A stretch of DNA of 64,000 nucleotides, taken from an uncultured Porphyromonas sp. (GTDB taxonomy: Bacteria; Bacteroidota; Bacteroidia; Bacteroidales; Porphyromonadaceae). The stretch lies in assembly GCF_938023125.1 (NCBI RefSeq), contig NZ_CALHDW010000018.1, positions 310,001 through 374,000 on the forward strand, given 5' to 3'. The position numbers and the translations under genes were made by a program. A model generated the notes under the pieces. It was not told the origin of the DNA, ran no database searches, and saw only the letters and a list, made by a program, of their open reading frames with translations. Positions 34,947-44,150 of the stretch are shown piece by piece (position 1 is the stretch's first letter; every line of letters begins with the position of its first letter).

Positions 34947-35948
34947 ATGAATGCGACTCGACATGAGGGGCTGGATGCTCTCCGTGCACTTGCTGCCTTT
35001 TTTGTGATTGGCATTCATACTTCGGGGCAGTACCTCGCTCCGGAGCATTGGCAGAGTAGTAACGGATATGTTGCAGCTTTGGTGCAGGGCTTTGTGCAGA
35101 TAGGGGTACCTCTCTTTTTTATGCTAAGTGGAGCCTTTCTTCTCGCTCAGCCCATTGAGAAACCCTCTACATTCTATCGCAAACGTTTACCTCGACTTCT
35201 CATCCCCCTCGCTGTTTGGCTTCCTCTTTACTACCTCTATTTTTTTGTCAAAGGGGCTGATGTTGCGGAGTCTGCGAGCCATCTCTTTTGGGCCAAAGGC
35301 TATTTCCACCTCTGGTTCTTACCTCCGCTGATTGGATTATACCTTGTAACTCCGCTTCTTCGCAAGCTCGTAGAGCGAGTGTCAGGTCCGAGAGATCTTT
35401 CTCTTATTGCTGTGGGGATTCTTCTTTTGGAGGTGCTGGGTAACCTTGTCCTCTTTGTGTGCCAAGTAGAGCTACCCGTCCCCATCCTATTTATCCCCTA
35501 TCTTGGATACTACCTATTGGGGTATGTCTTGAAGAAATATACGTTGGCGAGTAAGTCTCTTTGGGGCGTGCTGTATGGAGTGGGTACGCTGGCTATGATA
35601 AGTCTGCTCGTGCTGTACCATGGCTCCCCTTGGTCGGAGTATGTGACGAGCAACCTCTCGCCCCTCGTGGCTGAGGCTACTATTAGTCTTTTCGCACTCT
35701 TTGCTTCCAGCCCTCGCCTTTCTTACAACCCTAGATCCCTCACCTCCTTTGCAGCGTGCTCTTTAGGCGTTTATCTTATCCATATCGTGGTGTTGGATGT
35801 GGTTACGAAGCCTTTCTTGCTGTGGTGCCCCTCCGTTATGGGGCAGGCCTGGCTCTCGATTCTTTTACGCTGGAGCCTTACGGCGGTACTTTCTTTTATT
35901 GGGGTCTCGATCTTGTATAAAGTGCGCCCCCTACGCCCCTTCCTCTGA
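34947..35948 (+). CDS. Acyltransferase 3 family membrane protein
   Basis: This 333-residue protein has about ten membrane helices and the typical acyltransferase 3 N-terminus GLDALRALAAFFVIGIHTS, with the conserved Arg-Ala and His residues, then VPLFFMLSGAFLL near residue 53 and FHLWFLPPLIGLYLVTPLL near 117. Such proteins O-acylate surface sugars or succinylate envelope glycans. The substrate cannot be told. It follows the nqr terminator and stands alone. No clear promoter box is seen. It is unlike the other acyltransferase in this window (2204-3265), which is more divergent. Confidence 0.85.
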   Translation: MNATRHEGLDALRALAAFFVIGIHTSGQYLAPEHWQSSNGYVAALVQGFVQIGVPLFFMLSGAFLLAQPIEKPSTFYRKRLPRLLIPLAVWLPLYYLYFFVKGADVAESASHLFWAKGYFHLWFLPPLIGLYLVTPLLRKLVERVSGPRDLSLIAVGILLLEVLGNLVLFVCQVELPVPILFIPYLGYYLLGYVLKKYTLASKSLWGVLYGVGTLAMISLLVLYHGSPWSEYVTSNLSPLVAEATISLFALFASSPRLSYNPRSLTSFAACSLGVYLIHIVVLDVVTKPFLLWCPSVMGQAWLSILLRWSLTAVLSFIGVSILYKVRPLRPFL

Positions 35949-36223
35949 AAACACCACGCCGCTCCTAAATCCTTAAAATTCTCTCCCTGAAAAAGGGGGG
36001 ATGTCTGCCCTAAAAATTTTCCGTTCTTGCCCTAAACTCTACGAAGAACCACCCGAACCCTTTTTCTTTTCAGTCTGTATTCTCTCGAGAAATAGCCTGC
36101 GTTTCTCTCGGCCTTTGCCCTTCTCTTTGTTTTTTACAGGGCAAAGAGTTTAGATTGATGGCGCAACGCTTTCAAAATTGTATCTTTGCCCTCGTGTATG
36201 TCGAAGCTTAGATTGTAACTCTA
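35949..36223. other. Intergenic region before tsaC
   Basis: These 275 bases hold no gene. They are T/C-rich and contain the tsaC promoter at 36181-36188; nothing else is evident. Confidence 0.6.
36181..36188 (+). promoter_or_regulatory. tsaC operon promoter (-7 box)
   Basis: TATCTTTG is an exact TAnnTTTG, 36 bases before the tsaC ATG at 36224. It probably drives tsaC, the sugar transferase, the ClC gene and fmt. Confidence 0.6.
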
Positions 36224-36820
36224 ATGGATGTTCAACGCAATACATTAACCGAAGAATATAAGAAGGCGGTGCAGGAGGCTGCTAAGGTGGTAAAAGGTGG
36301 GGGAGTTATACTCTATCCTACCGACACCATTTGGGGATTGGGGTGTGATGCCACCAACGAAGAGGCTGTGCAACGTATTTTCACCATCAAGGAGCGTGCC
36401 GAGAGCAAGGCTATGTTGCTGCTTATCGATAGTGATGCCAAGTTGCCGGGATTGGTGCGTGAGGTGCCCGATATTGCCTATCAATTGATTGATGCAGCCG
36501 TGTCGCCTCTAACTCTTATCTACCCGGGAGGGCGCAATGTAGCTCCTTCGCTGATTGCTGCCGAGGGTACGTTGGGTATTCGCATCACGCATGAGGCTTT
36601 CTCACGAGCCCTTTGTGCGGCTGTGCGAGTGCCCTTGGTTTCTACGAGTGCAAATAAGTCGGGGCAGCCTGCTCCCCAGATTTTTGCAGAGATCTCCGAG
36701 GAGATCAAGGTTGCTGTAGACTATATCGTCCCCGTCCGTCAAGACGAATGCACGCCGGCTCGTCCTAGCGAAATTATATCCATTGGCTTAGGTGGCGAAG
36801 TAAAGATCTTGCGTTCATGA
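36224..36820 (+). CDS. tsaC: L-threonylcarbamoyladenylate synthase (YrdC/Sua5 type)
   Basis: TsaC makes threonylcarbamoyl-AMP, the first step of the universal t6A37 tRNA modification. The 198 residues are the single-domain (TsaC) form without the Sua5 C-terminal domain. Motifs: GGGVILYPTDTIWGLGCDA near residue 25, IKERAESKAMLLL near 51, and VSTSANKSGQPAP near 139. It is cytoplasmic. Its stop overlaps the start of the sugar transferase gene by 4 bp (ATGA), opening a four-gene run that ends with fmt, another translation gene. Confidence 0.94.
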   Translation: MDVQRNTLTEEYKKAVQEAAKVVKGGGVILYPTDTIWGLGCDATNEEAVQRIFTIKERAESKAMLLLIDSDAKLPGLVREVPDIAYQLIDAAVSPLTLIYPGGRNVAPSLIAAEGTLGIRITHEAFSRALCAAVRVPLVSTSANKSGQPAPQIFAEISEEIKVAVDYIVPVRQDECTPARPSEIISIGLGGEVKILRS

Positions 36821-38223
36821 GTCGGATTCTATTGTATCGACTAAGGTATATTCTCTTGGATAGTCTCGCCATGTTGCTGACTATCCTTCTATTTAATATC
36901 CTGCGGTACAATATGGAGGAGGTAACATCTGCCTGGGGAGGCCTGGGAAGCTATCTCTTAAACCTGCACAATCTGACGATCAGCGCCTTGGTTTGGGTTG
37001 CTTGGATGGCTATTTTTGCTCTCTCCGGATACTATAATAAACCTGTCAACAAGAGTCGGATTGATGAGTTGTGGACTACCCTCTGCTCTGTCTTTGTAGG
37101 GAGTGTTGTCTCATTTTTGTTCTGGGTGGTAGACGATGTCGTACTCAATACCCGGGTTTATCTGGAGCTGTTTGCCGGGATCTTTTTCCTTGCTTTCTTT
37201 TGGGTCTATATGGGGCGTCTCTGTATTACTCTTTGGGGAATACGCAAGAGAGAGGACCCCGAGCATTGGGAGAAGGTCTTGCTCGTAGGGACTCGACAAG
37301 AGGTGGAGCATCTGGTGCAATGCGCCAAAACGATGCGCTTTGTGGAGAGAGGGCGAGTGCTGATAGACGAAGAGTCCACATCCGAATCCTCCGACGTTGA
37401 ACATCTGTCGCATAAGATTGCCTCGCAGTTTTTCTCGCTACAACCTACGGCTATTTATCTCTCGGCCTCTCCCGAATGGAAGTCTGTGGCAGGGCATCTT
37501 CTTTACTCGATGTATCGATTCCATTGCCCCATCTATATAGAGGCAGAGAGTGTACCGCTCTCACAACCTCGCCCCAAACTAACCCATACGATACTTATGG
37601 GGGTGCCCATGATTGAAGTGACAGAGACGAATATGAGTGAGCTGGCCAAGAACCTCAAGTACTGCTTCGATCGCTTGGCTTCGCTCTTTGCTTTGCTGCT
37701 ACTTTCGCCCCTCTTACTAGTGCTTTCTATAGCCGTTCGCCGCTCTTCGTCGGGCCCTGTTTTTTATCGTCAGGAGCGCATCGGCAAGCGAGGCAAGCCC
37801 TTTTTTATTTACAAGTTCCGCACCATGTATGCCAATACCGAGGGTGAGACTCCACAACTATCGTTTGATGGGGATCCTCGAGTAACCCCTTTGGGGCGAT
37901 GGCTGCGACGCTATAGACTCGATGAGTTGCCTCAGCTCTACAATGTGTTGCGGGGTGATATGAGCTTTGTTGGTCCGCGTCCCGAGCGGCAATACTACAT
38001 TGATCAGATCGTAGAGCATGCCCCCTATTACTCCCTTTTGCACAACGTGTTGCCCGGGATTACCTCTTGGGGTATGGTGCGCTATGGGTATGCTTCTACC
38101 CTCGAAGAGATGCTCGAACGCTTACGCTATGATTGGCTTTACTACGAAAATATGTCGCTAAAGCTCGATCTCGTAGTGCTCTTTTATACGATACGTACGA
38201 TACTAAACGGAGAAGGAAAATGA
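36817..38223 (+). CDS. Polyprenyl-phosphate glycosyl-1-phosphate transferase
   Basis: This 468-residue membrane protein has the layout of exopolysaccharide/O-antigen initiating sugar transferases: four to five N-terminal helices (about 10-135), a soluble Rossmann-like region (VLLVGTRQEVEHLV), another helix near 295, and a C-terminal catalytic domain with FYRQERIGKRGKPFFIYKFRTM (as RQERIGKRGKPF and KFRTM), RRYRLDELPQLYNVLRGDMS and FVGPRPERQYY. It loads the first sugar phosphate on undecaprenyl phosphate. It overlaps the genes on both sides by 4 bp. It is one of several envelope-sugar genes scattered through the window. Confidence 0.92.
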   Translation: MSRILLYRLRYILLDSLAMLLTILLFNILRYNMEEVTSAWGGLGSYLLNLHNLTISALVWVAWMAIFALSGYYNKPVNKSRIDELWTTLCSVFVGSVVSFLFWVVDDVVLNTRVYLELFAGIFFLAFFWVYMGRLCITLWGIRKREDPEHWEKVLLVGTRQEVEHLVQCAKTMRFVERGRVLIDEESTSESSDVEHLSHKIASQFFSLQPTAIYLSASPEWKSVAGHLLYSMYRFHCPIYIEAESVPLSQPRPKLTHTILMGVPMIEVTETNMSELAKNLKYCFDRLASLFALLLLSPLLLVLSIAVRRSSSGPVFYRQERIGKRGKPFFIYKFRTMYANTEGETPQLSFDGDPRVTPLGRWLRRYRLDELPQLYNVLRGDMSFVGPRPERQYYIDQIVEHAPYYSLLHNVLPGITSWGMVRYGYASTLEEMLERLRYDWLYYENMSLKLDLVVLFYTIRTILNGEGK

Positions 38224-40019
38224 CCTCATCGTCCTCTACTACACAGTCCAGCGCCCTCATGCGCTTTATCCTCTGGCGAGAGAAGCACATCAGCGAACGT
38301 GTATTTGTTTTAATTCTTGCCTTTATTGTGGGGCTGGCCACGGCGGTAGCTGCTTTTGTGCTCAAAGAGTTGGTGCATACACTTCAGCACTTTGCCACTA
38401 CGGCAGCGCAGCGTAATCAGTATCTCTATTTGGTGCTCCCGCCGGTGGGTATTTTTGCCACGGCCATGATCGTGCGTTATGTGGTACGAGACGATATAAG
38501 CCATGGGGTTACCAAGATCCTTATAGCCCTCTCCCAGCGTAAGAGTCGAATCAAACCGCACAATATGTGGTCTTCGGTTTTGTCTAGCGCCATTACCATT
38601 GGTATGGGGGGATCTGTGGGGGCAGAGTCGCCTATTGTGCTCACGGGGGCTGCCATTGGTTCCAATTTGGGGCGTTTCTTCAAGATGGAGCAGCGCAACC
38701 TGATGCTCCTTGTGGGGTGTGGGGCTGCCGGAGCCATCGCCGGTATCTTTAAGGCGCCTATCACGGGATTGGTCTTTGTTGTAGAGGTGCTCTTGATGGA
38801 TTTGACCCTTGTGAGTATCCTCCCCTTGCTTACCGCCTCCGTTACATCAGCCTCTCTCGCCTATATCCTGACGGGCCGTCAGGCGATGTTTAGCTTCATG
38901 CAGAGCGAAGATTTTATCCTAGATCGTATCCCCTATACCCTCTTGTTGGGTATTCTCTGTGGCTTTGTGGCGCTTTACTTCTCCCGCATTATGTTCTTTT
39001 TGGAGCGGCGGTTTAAGCGTATACCTAAGTATGTCAACCGCTTCTTGCTCTCAGCTGCGATTTTGAGTGTTCTCATTGTACTTATGCCGCCACTCTATGG
39101 CGAGGGGTATAGTGTTATTGAGCACTTGCTGACCAATGATTACAGCAGCATCATGGAGGGCTCGCTCTTTGCCACATTGGGAGACTCGTATTGGTGGATT
39201 GTGCTTTTCCTCACCTTAGTACTTCTCTTTAAGGTATTTGCCTCGGTGGCTACCAACTCAGGTGGAGGTTGTGGGGGGCTCTTTGCTCCTACGCTTTTTG
39301 TGGGAGGGCTTACAGGCTTTCTCTTCTCGCATACCCTCAATTATTTCCCCTTTATCCGAGTCTACCTGCCCGAGAAAAATTTTATCCTCATGGGGATGGC
39401 CGGAACCATGGCGGCCGTAATGCACGCCCCTCTTACAGGGGTATTCCTCATTGCCGAGCTTACGGGGGGGTATAATCTTTTCCTTCCGCTTATGTTGGTT
39501 GTGCTCAGTGCCTATTGTACCATCCGGGTATTTATGCGCCATAGTATCTACTCATTGCGTCTTGCCGAAGAGGGTAAATTGCTCACGCACCAAAAGGACC
39601 AAGCTGTGCTTACTCTGATGAATCTAGATAGTGTTATCGAGACGGAGTTTAGCACCGTAGCCCCTGAGATGACGTTGGGAGATGTGGTACGAATCATTGG
39701 AGAGAGCCGACGCAATGTTTTCCCCGTAGTGGATGGGGACAAACGTTTGGTGGGGATAGTCCTCCTCGACAATATCCGCAATATTATGTTCCGCCCCGAG
39801 TTGTACGATCGCTTCCGGGTGGAAACGTTCATGGTTTCTCCTCCTGCCAAAATCTTATCTACGATGTCTATGGAGGAGGCAATGCGCACATTCGACGATA
39901 CCAAGGCATGGAATCTCCCTGTCGTAGATGCCGAGGGCCACTACCTCGGGTTTATCTCTAAATCGAAGATCTTTAATACATATCGAGAGGTACTCACAGA
40001 CTTAAGTCAGGGAGATTGA
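38220..40019 (+). CDS. ClC family chloride channel/antiporter with CBS domains
   Basis: This 599-residue protein has a ClC membrane core of about 430 residues and two cytoplasmic CBS domains (about 475-590). The helix-N anion loop GGSVGAESP near residue 128 keeps the gating glutamate although the usual text is GREGP; the later GGGCGGLFAPTLF near 345 matches the GxFxP filter motif. Start is the ATG at 38220, overlapping the sugar transferase stop (ATGA). Whether it is a channel or a Cl-/H+ exchanger cannot be read from sequence. The CBS pair suggests control by adenine nucleotides. Confidence 0.93.
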   Translation: MTSSSSTTQSSALMRFILWREKHISERVFVLILAFIVGLATAVAAFVLKELVHTLQHFATTAAQRNQYLYLVLPPVGIFATAMIVRYVVRDDISHGVTKILIALSQRKSRIKPHNMWSSVLSSAITIGMGGSVGAESPIVLTGAAIGSNLGRFFKMEQRNLMLLVGCGAAGAIAGIFKAPITGLVFVVEVLLMDLTLVSILPLLTASVTSASLAYILTGRQAMFSFMQSEDFILDRIPYTLLLGILCGFVALYFSRIMFFLERRFKRIPKYVNRFLLSAAILSVLIVLMPPLYGEGYSVIEHLLTNDYSSIMEGSLFATLGDSYWWIVLFLTLVLLFKVFASVATNSGGGCGGLFAPTLFVGGLTGFLFSHTLNYFPFIRVYLPEKNFILMGMAGTMAAVMHAPLTGVFLIAELTGGYNLFLPLMLVVLSAYCTIRVFMRHSIYSLRLAEEGKLLTHQKDQAVLTLMNLDSVIETEFSTVAPEMTLGDVVRIIGESRRNVFPVVDGDKRLVGIVLLDNIRNIMFRPELYDRFRVETFMVSPPAKILSTMSMEEAMRTFDDTKAWNLPVVDAEGHYLGFISKSKIFNTYREVLTDLSQGD

Positions 40020-40048
40020 CCTCTCTAGATCCTTTTTCGTTGCACTAT

Positions 40049-41023
40049 ATGGAACAACAAGATATACGCATTCTCTTTTTGGGTACAGCCCCTTTTGCAG
40101 CGCGGCATCTCACCTTTTTGGTAGAGGCCGGTTACTCTGTGGTGGGGGTGGTGACTACTCCGGATCGCCCTGCGGGGCGGGGGCATAAGTTGCAACCATC
40201 CTCTGTAAAGGTGGAGGCTCTTCGCTTGGGGCTTCCCATTTGGCAACCGGAGCGGCTCCGAGATGAGAGCTTCTTGGCAGAAATGCGTGCCTTACGACCC
40301 ACTCTGGGGGTGGTTATTGCTTTTAGGATGCTGCCCGAGGAGTTATGGGCAATGCCCGACCTCGGGACGCTAAATATCCATGCTTCGTTGCTCCCACGCT
40401 GGCGAGGGGCAGCCCCTATCAATCACGCTCTAATGGCAGGAGATAAGGAGACGGGCGTTTCGCTTTTTCGTCTTACCAAAGGCTTGGATGAGGGGCAGGT
40501 TTTGGGGCAACGCACTCTCCCGATAGAGGAAAATACCCTATTTGGAGACCTCTACGATAGCCTGGCCGAGGAGGGTATTCTCTTGCTTGGAGACTTCTTG
40601 CAAGCTTGCCGAGAAGGCAAGGTCCCTGAGGGGGTACCTCAGCCTGAGGGCGCCAACGAACCCTATGCCCATAAGTTGACAAAAGAAAATACTCGAATAG
40701 ATTGGAACCGATCTGCCCGAGAAATTCATAACTTCGTGCGGGGATTGTCTCCTGTGCCTACGGCTTGGACTACTCTGGTCTCTCCCAACCATGGAGAGCC
40801 CTTGACGTATAAGCTGTTTGTAACACGTGTTGTTTCCGAAGAGCCCCTACCTAAGAGTACCGCTCCCGGCACAGTCTTGCCCTCCCCCCGGCGTTCGTTG
40901 CATGTGGCCACCGGTGGCGGCATTTTGGCAATAGAAGAGTTGCAAGCTCCGGCCAAAAAGCGCCTTCCTATTGCTGCTTTCCTCAATGGGGTACAACTCG
41001 GAGAGGGAGCTTTGTTTGAATAA
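40049..41023 (+). CDS. fmt: Methionyl-tRNA formyltransferase
   Basis: Fmt formylates initiator Met-tRNA using 10-formyl-THF. The 324 residues match the family: RILFLGTAPFAARHL at the N-terminus, TTPDRPAGRG near 40, and the catalytic NIHASLLPRWRGAAPI near 108 with the Asn-His pair, followed by the C-terminal OB-like tRNA-binding domain. I choose the ATG at 40049. A TTG at 40016 overlapping the ClC stop is in frame and would add eleven non-conserved residues. It ends the tsaC operon. Confidence 0.96.
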   Translation: MEQQDIRILFLGTAPFAARHLTFLVEAGYSVVGVVTTPDRPAGRGHKLQPSSVKVEALRLGLPIWQPERLRDESFLAEMRALRPTLGVVIAFRMLPEELWAMPDLGTLNIHASLLPRWRGAAPINHALMAGDKETGVSLFRLTKGLDEGQVLGQRTLPIEENTLFGDLYDSLAEEGILLLGDFLQACREGKVPEGVPQPEGANEPYAHKLTKENTRIDWNRSAREIHNFVRGLSPVPTAWTTLVSPNHGEPLTYKLFVTRVVSEEPLPKSTAPGTVLPSPRRSLHVATGGGILAIEELQAPAKKRLPIAAFLNGVQLGEGALFE

Positions 41024-41063
41024 TTAAAGGAGTAATTACACACCATACAGCCTGTTTTTGAAT

Positions 41064-43361
41064 ATGAAAATTCGATCGATAATACTTTCCGCCTTCCTCT
41101 GCACTATCGTGGGAGGTAGTTCGTTGCCTCTTCTGGCTCAGTTGAGCTTGGGTGGGATGCCCTCTAACATCTCCACCTCATCTGAGCTTCGCTCCGCCTC
41201 GTCTGAGGTTAAGGCGATTACCTTGCCGGCACCCCCCAAAGCGGAGATTGAGCGACTCTTGGAAGAGGAGAGCCTTGGTACTCCCCTCGTGCGTGCTACT
41301 TTTCGGACGGGGATACCTCAAGAGGTGGACCTCTCCCCGAGTAATAGTGGCTCCATCTCTTACGACAACGAAGGGCGTTTGATTTGGGAATTAGCCATCC
41401 GAAGCGAGGGGGCAGCCTATCTGCAGCTCTTCTTCGATCAATACTCTCTAGAGGAGGGGAGTCGTCTCTTTGTGCTCTCTCCCGAGAGAAATATAGTGCG
41501 TGGGGCATTTGGAGCCCACAATAATACAGAGGCTAATTGTCTTGCCATCGCTCCGGTGGCAGGGGAGCAAGTCATCGTGCGTTACGAGTCGCCCAAGGGA
41601 GATCTCAAACTCCCCAAGCTGCATATCGGTAGCGTTACTTATGGATTCCGTGCCCTGATGCATGAGACCGCAGGTGTTTATAAGCAGGGGGAACCCTGGT
41701 TTGTTGGGGGGATGGACTGTGCCCCCAATATCGTAATGCGCCCCGAACTCGAGAGTCTGAGCCGCAGCCTTGTTTTGGTGATTGCTCGAGGGGGAACCAT
41801 CTTCTCGGGTGCTCTTATCAATAATACCGCTCAGAATGGTGAAGCCTACGTGCTTACCGCCTCTCACTGCCTCAATGGTTCATTCAATTATCCCCACAAC
41901 CAAAACTATCGGGAAACTACGGCACGTCAGTGCGTTTTCTACTTCAACTTCCGTAGCCCGACAGGGAGTCTACTCACTCGCCCGAGCGAAGAGCAGACTC
42001 TCTCGGGGGCTGAGATCGTAGCTTGGGACGAGGATCACGATCTCTGTCTCTTGCGCATTACGGGGGTCGAAAAAAAAGGTGCAAGTGACGTGGGGAGCAT
42101 ACCGGCTGCTTATCGACCCTACTTTGCCGGATGGAATGTGGGAGAGCACAACCCTCCCTATACGGCCATGCACCATCCTCAAGCCTCTACGGCTCGGTAC
42201 TCTCGCTGCGATAGCAAAATCCCCATTTCGGACTATAGTGTAAAGAATAAGTCTTGGTCTGATACTCACTACTATATTGATAAGTGGGCAGTAGGTACCA
42301 CGGCGGGGGGCTCCTCCGGTTCGCCTCTCTTAGATTCGGAGGGACGCATCATTGGGGCCCTAACAGGGGGTAGTTCCTATTGCCATAGCCCCTTTAATGA
42401 CTTCTATTATGCCATCTCTCGTTGTTGGGAGGCTTCCAGCATGCAGGATGGCACAAGGTTAGAGCCATGGCTCGACCCTAAGTCTACCGGAGTGCGCAGT
42501 TTGGGTGGTCTGGATCCCTATGCTCCGCTCAATCCACAACGTCTATCGCACAATCTCTACTCGCTCCGACGCGACTCTGTGGAACGTACTACTGAGTATA
42601 TTGCTCGCCTTTCTGGGGTGCGTACCTTCTATCAACTCTCGGATAGCTCTCGCGTATTGGGCCTTAAGATTGTGGCAACAATAGGCGCCTCTTTCCCCAC
42701 GGGGGATATAACCCTCTACAGTGGTGATGCAAAAGGTCCCCAAGAAGAACTCTATACGACTAAGCTCCGTCACCCCTACTATACACAATTAGGGGGGAAG
42801 GCTCCTCGCACTCTAGGTGGGGATATGGAGTTCTTTGTACCCGTACCCTACGATGTAACGCTTGCCAAAGATGCTTATTTGTACATCTCGGTAACCGGTA
42901 GAAAGGATGATTCTTCCATGCCTCTTCAGCTTCCTATCCTACGGAGCAAGCAGCTCTCTCGCTCGGGCAACTCTACCCAGATCTTACCCCTTGGGGCTAG
43001 TGTGTGGCAAGAGTCGAATAGTGAAAGTCTGCCCTCCGACCTACAATACTCCGGCTCCTTCTGGATTGATGCCATCGTCCAGCCCATTGAAAAGGAGAAT
43101 GCCAAGGACGAGGATCTTGCTAAAGAGACTCCCTATGTTATCGTGCTCGATAATACGATGCGAATAGTCTTGCCTAATGCCGAAGCCGGCAAAACTGCGG
43201 TCGTTTCTCTCTATAGCGTATTGGGAGAGCGCCTCTGTCGTGTGACTACTTCGCAAAGCGTTACGGATGTAACCCTTCCTCGCCTGGATCTGAAGAGGTG
43301 GGTGGTATGGTCTATCCAGTACGATGGAAAGGTCTACAAAGATGTCGTCCAAGCTTTCTAA
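41064..43361 (+). CDS. Secreted trypsin-like endopeptidase (Lys-C-like)
   Basis: This 765-residue protein has a signal peptide (MKIRSIILSAFLCTIVGG..., cleaved near LLAQ), a pro-region, and an S1-type protease domain with the triad His in VLTASHCLNG (about 268), Asp in DEDHDLCLLRI (about 326) and Ser in TTAGGSSGSPLLD (about 418). The layout and the cysteines resemble lysyl endopeptidases. The C-terminal 80 residues form a beta-rich domain (VVSLYSVLGERLCRV ... VYKDVVQAF) that looks like a T9SS sorting domain, so it is probably a secreted or surface proteolytic enzyme. Cleavage specificity is inferred. It follows fmt by 40 bp. Confidence 0.82.
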   Translation: MKIRSIILSAFLCTIVGGSSLPLLAQLSLGGMPSNISTSSELRSASSEVKAITLPAPPKAEIERLLEEESLGTPLVRATFRTGIPQEVDLSPSNSGSISYDNEGRLIWELAIRSEGAAYLQLFFDQYSLEEGSRLFVLSPERNIVRGAFGAHNNTEANCLAIAPVAGEQVIVRYESPKGDLKLPKLHIGSVTYGFRALMHETAGVYKQGEPWFVGGMDCAPNIVMRPELESLSRSLVLVIARGGTIFSGALINNTAQNGEAYVLTASHCLNGSFNYPHNQNYRETTARQCVFYFNFRSPTGSLLTRPSEEQTLSGAEIVAWDEDHDLCLLRITGVEKKGASDVGSIPAAYRPYFAGWNVGEHNPPYTAMHHPQASTARYSRCDSKIPISDYSVKNKSWSDTHYYIDKWAVGTTAGGSSGSPLLDSEGRIIGALTGGSSYCHSPFNDFYYAISRCWEASSMQDGTRLEPWLDPKSTGVRSLGGLDPYAPLNPQRLSHNLYSLRRDSVERTTEYIARLSGVRTFYQLSDSSRVLGLKIVATIGASFPTGDITLYSGDAKGPQEELYTTKLRHPYYTQLGGKAPRTLGGDMEFFVPVPYDVTLAKDAYLYISVTGRKDDSSMPLQLPILRSKQLSRSGNSTQILPLGASVWQESNSESLPSDLQYSGSFWIDAIVQPIEKENAKDEDLAKETPYVIVLDNTMRIVLPNAEAGKTAVVSLYSVLGERLCRVTTSQSVTDVTLPRLDLKRWVVWSIQYDGKVYKDVVQAF

Positions 43362-43416
43362 GACTAGTCTAGGAACGTGTAAAGAAGAGCCGATTGTATA
43401 GGCTTATGCACGCTAT

Positions 43417-44115
43417 ATGAGTACAAGGGAAGGCTGGGAATTGGAGGTTTGCGCCTCGCAGTATTACGATGCTCTAGCCGCAGAAGAGGGCGGAGCGCAG
43501 CGTATTGAGCTTTGTTCGGCCCTTTCTGTGGGAGGACTTACTCCCTCACTAGGGCTTCTGCGTCAGCTCCGTACGAGACTCCGTATCGCGATCTTCCCTC
43601 TTATCCGCCTGCGGGCGGGCGACTTTTGTTATACCCCGGAAGAGGTGGCCGTAATGGCAGACGATATACGTTTGATGCGCCTCGAAGGGGCCGATGGATT
43701 TGTCTTTGGATGTCTCACCTCGGCGGGTGACTACGATACGGAAGCCAATGCTCAACTCCTAGAGGCTGCGGGGGGATTGCCCTGTACTTTTCATCGAGCC
43801 TTCGACGTGGCCCCTCGGCCTGCCGCGTTGCTCTCTTCTATCATAGAGGCTGGGTTTGTTCGCCTTCTCACCTCGGGAGGAGCCGCTACAGCTCTTGAGG
43901 GCGTAGAGGAGCTACACGAACTCGTATTGCTGGCAAAGGATCGTATTAAGATTCAATGTGGTAGTGGGGTGATGGCGGATAATATCCTCTCTTTGGCGCA
44001 AAAGACTGGGGCTCGTTGCTTTCATGGTTCTTTCCGTCGCCCCCTTGCGGATGGTTCTCTAGCCACCAGTGCAGAAGAGGTGGCACGTGCCAGAGAGCAA
44101 CTTCTTCTTCTCTAG
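43417..44115 (+). CDS. cutC: CutC family protein
   Basis: This 232-residue TIM-barrel protein matches the CutC family, once linked to copper homeostasis; the true enzymatic role is unclear. Motifs visible are LEVCASQYYDALAAEEGGAQRIELC near residue 8 (GGAQRIELC is the hallmark), IFPLIRLRAGDFCYT near 61, VFGCLT near 97, FHRAFDV near 124, and IQCGSGV near 178. It is cytoplasmic. A T-rich stretch with a weak hairpin follows. Confidence 0.92.
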   Translation: MSTREGWELEVCASQYYDALAAEEGGAQRIELCSALSVGGLTPSLGLLRQLRTRLRIAIFPLIRLRAGDFCYTPEEVAVMADDIRLMRLEGADGFVFGCLTSAGDYDTEANAQLLEAAGGLPCTFHRAFDVAPRPAALLSSIIEAGFVRLLTSGGAATALEGVEELHELVLLAKDRIKIQCGSGVMADNILSLAQKTGARCFHGSFRRPLADGSLATSAEEVARAREQLLLL

Positions 44116-44150
44116 AGAGGTTGCCCTTTCTCGTTTTTGTTTCTCTTTTT
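44115..44150 (+). terminator. Possible terminator after cutC
   Basis: GAGAGG and CCTTTCTC can pair with a bulge right after the cutC stop, followed by a T-rich stretch (GTTTTTGTTTCTCTTTTT). Only a weak stem; it lies between two convergent genes. Confidence 0.4.
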
